From Bacillota bacterium (GTDB lineage: Bacteria > Bacillota > Clostridia > Acetivibrionales > DSM-1351), in the NCBI GenBank assembly GCA_023436515.1, contig JAEZIV010000134.1, positions 1 through 10,536 of the forward strand: 10,536 nucleotides of DNA, read 5' to 3'. Of this stretch, positions 6,628-10,536 are shown piece after piece. The first letter of the stretch is position 1. The number at the start of each line of letters is the position of its first letter. Below the pieces are notes generated by a model that was not told the DNA's origin, made no database searches, and worked only from the letters and a program-made list of their open reading frames with translations. Position numbers and translations under genes: made by a program.

Positions 6628-8406
6628 TTATTTACTTTGTCCTGCTACTGCCTGAGCACGTAAGTCAACAATTGTTTTACACTTTGCGGTATCAACAGCA
6701 ACAACATCGTTCCAGCCAAGACCTTCAAGGTCAGACTTCAACTTAGTCCACAGCTGATTGAATTCATTCTCATTCTTAGCAAATACCATTTTCCAGGAAG
6801 TATTTTTTACTAAGTCTGAACACTGACTTCTCTTGTTCTTGATGTCTGAGGAATCACTTCCAAGGCTTGTATTGATATTTGGAACTATATCAATTAAGTT
6901 GTTCTTCTTCAAATAATCAAGTGCATTTTCAGCCTGGAATTTCTCCTGCCAAGCCTTTGTCAAGGCTGTCATGTTTTCTGCCTTAGTAGAAGACCAGTAG
7001 TTAGAATTATATGTTTCTCCTGTATCCGGATCAGTATTGATATCAGCCAGCATTGTAGTATTGATTTTGCTCTGTCCATCCTGGTATCCACCACCACCGA
7101 ACTCAGCTGGTACTGGAGTGTTTTTCTGGAAGGCCGACTTACCAACTTCAGTAAACTTAAACTTACCCTCGGCTGTCTTTTCATAGTTAAAGCCTTCTAT
7201 ACCATTGATAAGGTAGCGCATTCCTTCAGGTGAATTCATCCAATCCATAAATTCAAGGGTTCTCTTGGGATCCTTTGCCTTGGCACCAAGTCCAAATATT
7301 CTACCATTACCATAATAAGCATCACTATTCTGCAGTACGCGCATATCACTTATTGGTATAACTACATTACCTTCTTCGCTCTTGCCTCTTTCTATTGAGT
7401 TGTAGAATCCTCTCTGCCATGAGTACCACATGAGCAGAACCTGATTGTTTGTGAGCTTTTCAGCAACCTTGTTCCAGTCCTGGGAAGCTGAGTCAGGATC
7501 TACGAGACCTCTCTGATTTGCATCAAAATAGAATTTCAATATCTTCTTGTACATGCTATTGTCATCAGTAAATGGAACTATGTCACCATTTGCATTTAAG
7601 AGAACCGAACCAGTTCCTTCAGGCTGTTCATAGCCATACCAGTTACATAACCAACGAACATTTTCCATTGACCAGGTATCCCAGTCCTTCCATAGAGTGA
7701 TTGCCTGAATTGGCTTTCCGTCTGGAGTCTTTGGATATTTTTCCTTCATCTGCTGAAGAACATCCAGGAGACCGTTCAGGTTATCAATTTTGGGAGCTCC
7801 AACTCCCTTGTAATAAGCCCAAGGCATCATGGGACTTGAGTAAGCGTACTCATCAGTATATGCTGTAGGAGAAGTATCTGCCATCGCTGCTGGTAATCCA
7901 TAAATCTTTCCTTCTGGATTAGCTTTCTTGAAAGAAGAATTGAACAATTTGTAATGATTGTCAACATACTTCTGTAAATTTGGATAATCCTTTATTACAT
8001 CAGTCAAATCTGCCAAAAGACCTGCTGGAATCAATTCTTCCATCTGGTTGTTATCAATAATTACTATGTCTCCCAGATGACCTGCAGCTGATCTTGTCTT
8101 GTACAACTGGTCACCTGCAACCTGAGGAGCAAGAATGTTCAATGTCAGATTGAACTTATCCTTTACAATCTTTGCAAACCAACCTGTTTGTTCACCTTGA
8201 TAGTTCGCAGCGTTGTTATAGATATCAAGTGTTAATGGAGATCTATCCGCTACTGCTGAGCTGCCTCCGGTTGATGAAGCTGTTGAACTCGGAGTTGTTG
8301 AATTACCTGCGTTATCATTTCCTCCGCAAGCGGTGAGAAGTGTTGACATCAGGAATAACCCAGCTACAAAAACCAGCATTACTCTTTTAAATACTCTTTG
8401 ATGCAT
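6628..8406 (-). CDS. Lipoprotein sugar-binding protein of the ABC importer
   Basis: A 592-aa extracellular solute-binding protein of the LplA-like family 1 group, longer than typical maltose-binding types but normal for partners of LplB/YtcP permeases. The signal peptide ends in a canonical lipobox LTAC with Cys27. A Ser/Thr/Gly-rich tether (about 30-52) separates the lipid anchor from the binding domain, which starts LTLDIYNNAANYQGEQTGWF. The fold contains many Trp and Tyr residues, fitting an oligosaccharide ligand. A strong site (GGGAGG, 8 nt spacing) precedes ATG 8406. It is the last gene of the permease-permease-binding protein unit, directly followed by a strong terminator and preceded by a stem-loop, an arrangement that would favour more binding protein than permease. 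It should dock onto the two permeases upstream. The sugar is not determined by the sequence. Confidence 0.93.
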   Translation of the reverse strand: MHQRVFKRVMLVFVAGLFLMSTLLTACGGNDNAGNSTTPSSTASSTGGSSAVADRSPLTLDIYNNAANYQGEQTGWFAKIVKDKFNLTLNILAPQVAGDQLYKTRSAAGHLGDIVIIDNNQMEELIPAGLLADLTDVIKDYPNLQKYVDNHYKLFNSSFKKANPEGKIYGLPAAMADTSPTAYTDEYAYSSPMMPWAYYKGVGAPKIDNLNGLLDVLQQMKEKYPKTPDGKPIQAITLWKDWDTWSMENVRWLCNWYGYEQPEGTGSVLLNANGDIVPFTDDNSMYKKILKFYFDANQRGLVDPDSASQDWNKVAEKLTNNQVLLMWYSWQRGFYNSIERGKSEEGNVVIPISDMRVLQNSDAYYGNGRIFGLGAKAKDPKRTLEFMDWMNSPEGMRYLINGIEGFNYEKTAEGKFKFTEVGKSAFQKNTPVPAEFGGGGYQDGQSKINTTMLADINTDPDTGETYNSNYWSSTKAENMTALTKAWQEKFQAENALDYLKKNNLIDIVPNINTSLGSDSSDIKNKRSQCSDLVKNTSWKMVFAKNENEFNQLWTKLKSDLEGLGWNDVVAVDTAKCKTIVDLRAQAVAGQSK

Positions 8407-8443
8407 TTTGTAATCCTCCCTTTTTATTTTGTTTATTAGATAA

Positions 8444-8473
8444 CGGTACCGGGGTTAACCCTTAACGGCACCG
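8444..8473 (-). other. Intercistronic stem-loop between permease and binding-protein genes
   Basis: On the minus-strand RNA, CGGUGCC-GUUAA (8473-8462) pairs with UUAAC (8458-8454) and GGUACCG (8450-8444): 12 pairs with one G-U, a 3-nt loop GGG and a 3-nt CCC bulge. It spans the second permease's stop codon (8457-8455). No U-tract follows, so it is not a classical terminator. It could mark an mRNA processing or 3'-protection site that uncouples permease and binding-protein levels. Partial competing pairings exist (GGGUUAACCC, CGGUACCG). Confidence 0.5.
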
Positions 8474-9390
8474 ATCATAACACCTTTAACAAAGAATCTT
8501 TGGAAAATCGGGTAAACTAATATTATTGGCAGAACGACGATAATAGTTACAGTCATTCGCACAGAAGTGGTAGTTTGTTTCGTTGCCAGAGTTTGCATAA
8601 CAGTTGAACCTGCATTCTGGAGATTTACCATGGACGCCAATGAGCTGGCCTGATTAATATAGTTGTAAAGTATGAACTGCAAGCTGTACAGCTTACTGTC
8701 AGTAACCAACAGCAAGGTATCCTGGAAGGAGTTCCATTGACCTACGGCAGCAAAAATTGCAACAGTAGCCAGTATAGGCTTTATTATTGGCAGCATTATT
8801 CTTACGAAGAAGGTCATTATACCTGCTCCGTCAATTTCGGCAGCCTGTTGTAGCTCTTTAGGCGTCGATTCGACAAAGGTTTTTACCAGTATAATGAAAA
8901 ACGGTGAGACTATGGCAGGTAATATATACGCCAAGAAATTATTTGTAAGCTTCAAAGAATTCATGGTCAGATACCAGGGAATAATACCTGCGTTAAAATA
9001 CATTGTTATTATTGTGAATCTATACCAGAATTTCCTTCCCCACATATCCTCCTGGGTAAACATAAACCCTAGAAAGGCTGAAGCTACAACAGTAAGAAGT
9101 GTTCCGATTACAGTTCTCCCAACTGATATAACAGTTGCATCCCATAGGCCGGGAATTTTGAAGGCATCTAGGTAATTCTGGAAGTGAAGCTCCTTGGGTA
9201 TAAACAAAATCTCACCTTTTGCACTCATTTCATTTGAGCTGATTGTATTAATCAGAATATAGTAAAATGGATAGGTGCAAAGAAATGCAAATAGCGCAAA
9301 TAGGAAATAATTCAGTACATCTATTAATCTGTCAGATAAGCTGACATGGATTTTACCTCTTGTATCTACTCTCGTTACGTCATTACTCAT
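8455..9390 (-). CDS. ABC sugar importer permease, CUT1 (YtcP / LplC / MalG type)
   Basis: A 311-aa inner-membrane permease with about six hydrophobic segments, the first at about 23-50 (VLNYFLFALFAFLCTYPFYY), after a polar N-terminal tail. The cytoplasmic EAA loop that docks the ATPase is at about 182-205: QAAEIDGAG ... MLPIIKP, with the conserved Gly188 and Pro201. The C-terminus (FQRFFVKGVMIGAVKG) is typical of YtcP/LplC-type partners. ATG 9390 overlaps the TGA of the upstream permease as ATGA, so the two subunits are translationally coupled and presumably made 1:1 as a heterodimer. A GAGGAG site lies 10 nt before the start. No ATP-binding subunit is encoded nearby; CUT1 importers of Gram-positives usually share a housekeeping MsmK-like ATPase. 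Confidence 0.95.
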   Translation of the reverse strand: MSNDVTRVDTRGKIHVSLSDRLIDVLNYFLFALFAFLCTYPFYYILINTISSNEMSAKGEILFIPKELHFQNYLDAFKIPGLWDATVISVGRTVIGTLLTVVASAFLGFMFTQEDMWGRKFWYRFTIITMYFNAGIIPWYLTMNSLKLTNNFLAYILPAIVSPFFIILVKTFVESTPKELQQAAEIDGAGIMTFFVRIMLPIIKPILATVAIFAAVGQWNSFQDTLLLVTDSKLYSLQFILYNYINQASSLASMVNLQNAGSTVMQTLATKQTTTSVRMTVTIIVVLPIILVYPIFQRFFVKGVMIGAVKG

Positions 9391-10307
9391 ACAATAGATT
9401 CTCCTCTAAACAGTTTTGATAATCCATTTACTACAAATAATAATGCGACACTTATAATGCTCTTTAGCATACTTATTGCGACAGAAACGGAATAGCTTCC
9501 GCCTCCCATTGCAAGATTGAATACATACAAGTCCAAAACCTGTATTGTTTCTTTGTTAAATGCGTTCTGGAATACGTAGAACTGTTCCATACCGTTGTTT
9601 AAGAAGCTTGCAATCTGAAGCATAAGCAATACAAAATAAGTTGGTAAAAGGCTTGGAATAGTAATATGCCTTATTACCTGCATTCTTGTAGCACCGTCCA
9701 CCTGAGCTGCTTCAAACAGTGACTCATCAATTCCAGTCATTGCTGCAATATACATTATCGCCGCCCAACCAAGTGATTTCCAAGTGTACCAGGCCCACAT
9801 TGCAACCCATATGTGGCTTGAAGACTGAAGCAATAAAATCGGTTCATTTATTACACCCAGGCTCTTTAATAGACTGTTTAACATTCCCTCCCCTGAAAAC
9901 ATTGAGAAGGCAATAGAGTACACCAAAACCCAACTGATAAAGTTAGGGAGAGTTGTTACTGTCTGAACAACCTTTCTGAAGCGTACACTCCGAATCTCAT
10001 TAAGGAATATTGCAAATATCATTGGCAGCCATGAGAAGAGGATATTCATACCGCTCATTCCAAAGGTATTCTTAATAACCTGTAGAACCTGGTTAACTTT
10101 TACCGGATTCTCAATCAGAGATTTAAACCACATAAAGCCCACAAAGGGAGATTTAGACAATGGAATAGGCGGCATATAATCAAAAAAAGCATAAACCCAT
10201 CCATATAGCGGATAATAGGCGAAAACTGCAAGCAAAACCATAAACGGTACAATGTATAAGAATTTCTTAAATGAGTCAATTTTTTTGCTGTTTTCAATAT
10301 ATCTCAT
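9387..10307 (-). CDS. ABC sugar importer permease, CUT1 (LplB / MalF type)
   Basis: A 306-aa inner-membrane permease and the first gene of the import unit. Hydrophobic segments start at about 16-42 (FLYIVPFMVLLAVFAYYPLYG), with further helices at about 83-103, 117-137, 167-190, 222-238 and 278-295. The cytoplasmic EAA loop is at 199-222: EAAQVDGATRMQ ... ITIPSLLP, with Gly205 conserved. The length of about 300 aa, without the long N-terminal extension of enterobacterial MalF, fits the LplB family of oligosaccharide importers. ATG 10307 is preceded by GAAGGTGAC as ribosome site. It overlaps the second permease gene by 4 bp and forms the channel with it. Expression presumably depends on the promoter region at 10308-10536. 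Confidence 0.95.
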   Translation of the reverse strand: MRYIENSKKIDSFKKFLYIVPFMVLLAVFAYYPLYGWVYAFFDYMPPIPLSKSPFVGFMWFKSLIENPVKVNQVLQVIKNTFGMSGMNILFSWLPMIFAIFLNEIRSVRFRKVVQTVTTLPNFISWVLVYSIAFSMFSGEGMLNSLLKSLGVINEPILLLQSSSHIWVAMWAWYTWKSLGWAAIMYIAAMTGIDESLFEAAQVDGATRMQVIRHITIPSLLPTYFVLLMLQIASFLNNGMEQFYVFQNAFNKETIQVLDLYVFNLAMGGGSYSVSVAISMLKSIISVALLFVVNGLSKLFRGESIV

Positions 10308-10374
10308 CTTGTCACCTTCAAATGTTATTTATTTAAAACCAAAAGTCAAAGAATTAATTCAAGCTGATATGCAA

Positions 10375-10385
10375 ATAATCAAGGG
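10375..10385 (-). repeat. CCTTGATWAT motif, copy 1 (CCCTTGATTAT)
   Basis: CCCTTGATTAT on the minus strand. It is inverted relative to copies at 10436-10446 and 10517-10527. With copy 2 it can also form a stem of 10 of 11 pairs in the leader RNA. Confidence 0.45.
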
Positions 10386-10435
10386 AGCATATACCGAGCA
10401 GATATTATTAAACAGTTTTTTCTGAAAAAAGTTTG

Positions 10436-10446
10436 CCCTTGATAAT
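10436..10446 (+). repeat. CCTTGATWAT motif, copy 2 (CCCTTGATAAT)
   Basis: CCCTTGATAAT on the plus strand, inverted relative to copy 1 with 50 bp between, and in the same orientation as copy 3. Confidence 0.45.
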
Positions 10447-10516
10447 GCCATTTAATAGCTTTCATATTAAAAAGTATTCATGATTTTGAGCTCTTATTAC
10501 TAAAAAGGAACCTTTC

Positions 10517-10527
10517 TCCTTGATTAT
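10517..10527 (+). repeat. CCTTGATWAT motif, copy 3 (TCCTTGATTAT), overlapping the -10 box
   Basis: TCCTTGATTAT on the plus strand, sharing five bases with the TATAAT box read on the minus strand. A short dyad AAAGG-TT-CCTTT lies just beside it (minus strand, 10515-10504). Confidence 0.45.
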
Positions 10528-10528
10528 A
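10523..10528 (-). promoter_or_regulatory. Candidate -10 box (TATAAT) of the importer operon
   Basis: A perfect TATAAT on the minus strand, 216 bp before the first permease start. The matching -35 would fall at about 10546-10551, outside the window, so the promoter cannot be confirmed. A copy of the CCTTGATWAT motif overlaps it, as an operator might. Confidence 0.4.
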
Positions 10529-10536
10529 GTGTACAA

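Larger units (their letters stand above)
10308..10536 (-). promoter_or_regulatory. Upstream regulatory region / leader of the importer unit
   Basis: 229 bp without a credible gene. It contains a TATAAT box at its far end, three copies of a CCTTGATWAT motif, and an A/T hairpin (TTTTTT-CTG-AAAAAA at 10415-10429). If the TATAAT box is used, transcripts would carry a leader of about 200 nt. Being the only upstream DNA of the importer seen, it is the natural target for the AraC-type regulator encoded in the window (inference). Confidence 0.5.

Noticed and set aside
8894..9175. Plus-strand open frame of 93 codons
   Set aside because: It lies entirely antisense within the second permease, lacks a ribosome site and resembles no family; the same applies to the other plus-strand frames.
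10323..10348. Promoter TTGACT-16-TAACAT close to the first permease
   Set aside because: Transcription would start almost on the ribosome binding site, leaving no usable leader; the -10 match is only 4 of 6.
10451..10464. cre-like sequence for catabolite control (TTTAATAGCTTTCA)
   Set aside because: At least three mismatches to the CcpA consensus, including the central CG, so not supported.
10504..10515. AAAGG-TT-CCTTT dyad as a terminator of an upstream gene
   Set aside because: Five pairs with a 2-base centre cannot form a stable hairpin, and it lies downstream of a TATAAT box; left as a possible operator only.
1..10536. CRISPR array, tRNA, rRNA, insertion sequence or phage genes
   Set aside because: No regularly spaced repeats, no clover-leaf or ribosomal signatures, and no transposase or integrase-like protein on either strand.

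Overview
The window is AT-rich (except one small GC-rich palindrome) and every convincing gene lies on the minus strand. Clostridial features include strong AAGGAGG-type ribosome binding sites, a TTG start, lipoprotein-type binding proteins with Ser/Thr-rich linkers, a YesM/YesN-type two-component pair, and LplB/YtcP-type sugar permeases without their own ATPase. Together these suggest a plant-polysaccharide-degrading Firmicute close to the cellulolytic clostridia (Ruminiclostridium-like). The genus is an inference, since there is no rRNA or other marker in the window.

Layout, in the direction of transcription (right to left). 10536-10308 is the upstream region of the first unit, with a perfect TATAAT box at the edge and three copies of a CCTTGATWAT motif. 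10307-6628 is the import unit: two CUT1-type permeases overlapping by 4 bp, then an abundant-type lipoprotein binding protein, ending in a 17-bp perfect stem-loop terminator (6607-6568). A hairpin without a U-tract separates the permease genes from the binding-protein gene. 6567-6347 is a spacer with a nested GC-rich palindrome and a second hairpin in the probable leader of the next gene. 6346 to the left edge is a tightly packed second unit: a second lipoprotein binding protein, a membrane sensor kinase (3-bp gap, TTG start), an AraC-type response regulator (20-bp overlap with the kinase), a cytoplasmic CE1-like esterase, and the first 89 codons of a further unidentified protein.

Working model. 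The second binding protein has no permeases of its own and is packed against the kinase, so it is probably the ligand-sensing part of a three-component system: binding protein, kinase, regulator. The regulator would switch on the neighbouring importer. The importer brings in an oligosaccharide, and the esterase, which has no signal peptide, would strip acetyl or hydroxycinnamoyl groups from it inside the cell. This resembles, from memory, the cua/xua-type loci of Ruminiclostridium cellulolyticum, in which cellodextrins or decorated arabinoxylo-oligosaccharides are sensed, imported and dismantled in the cytosol. The exact sugar cannot be read from the sequence. The most likely guess, from the esterase, is a decorated xylan-type oligosaccharide.
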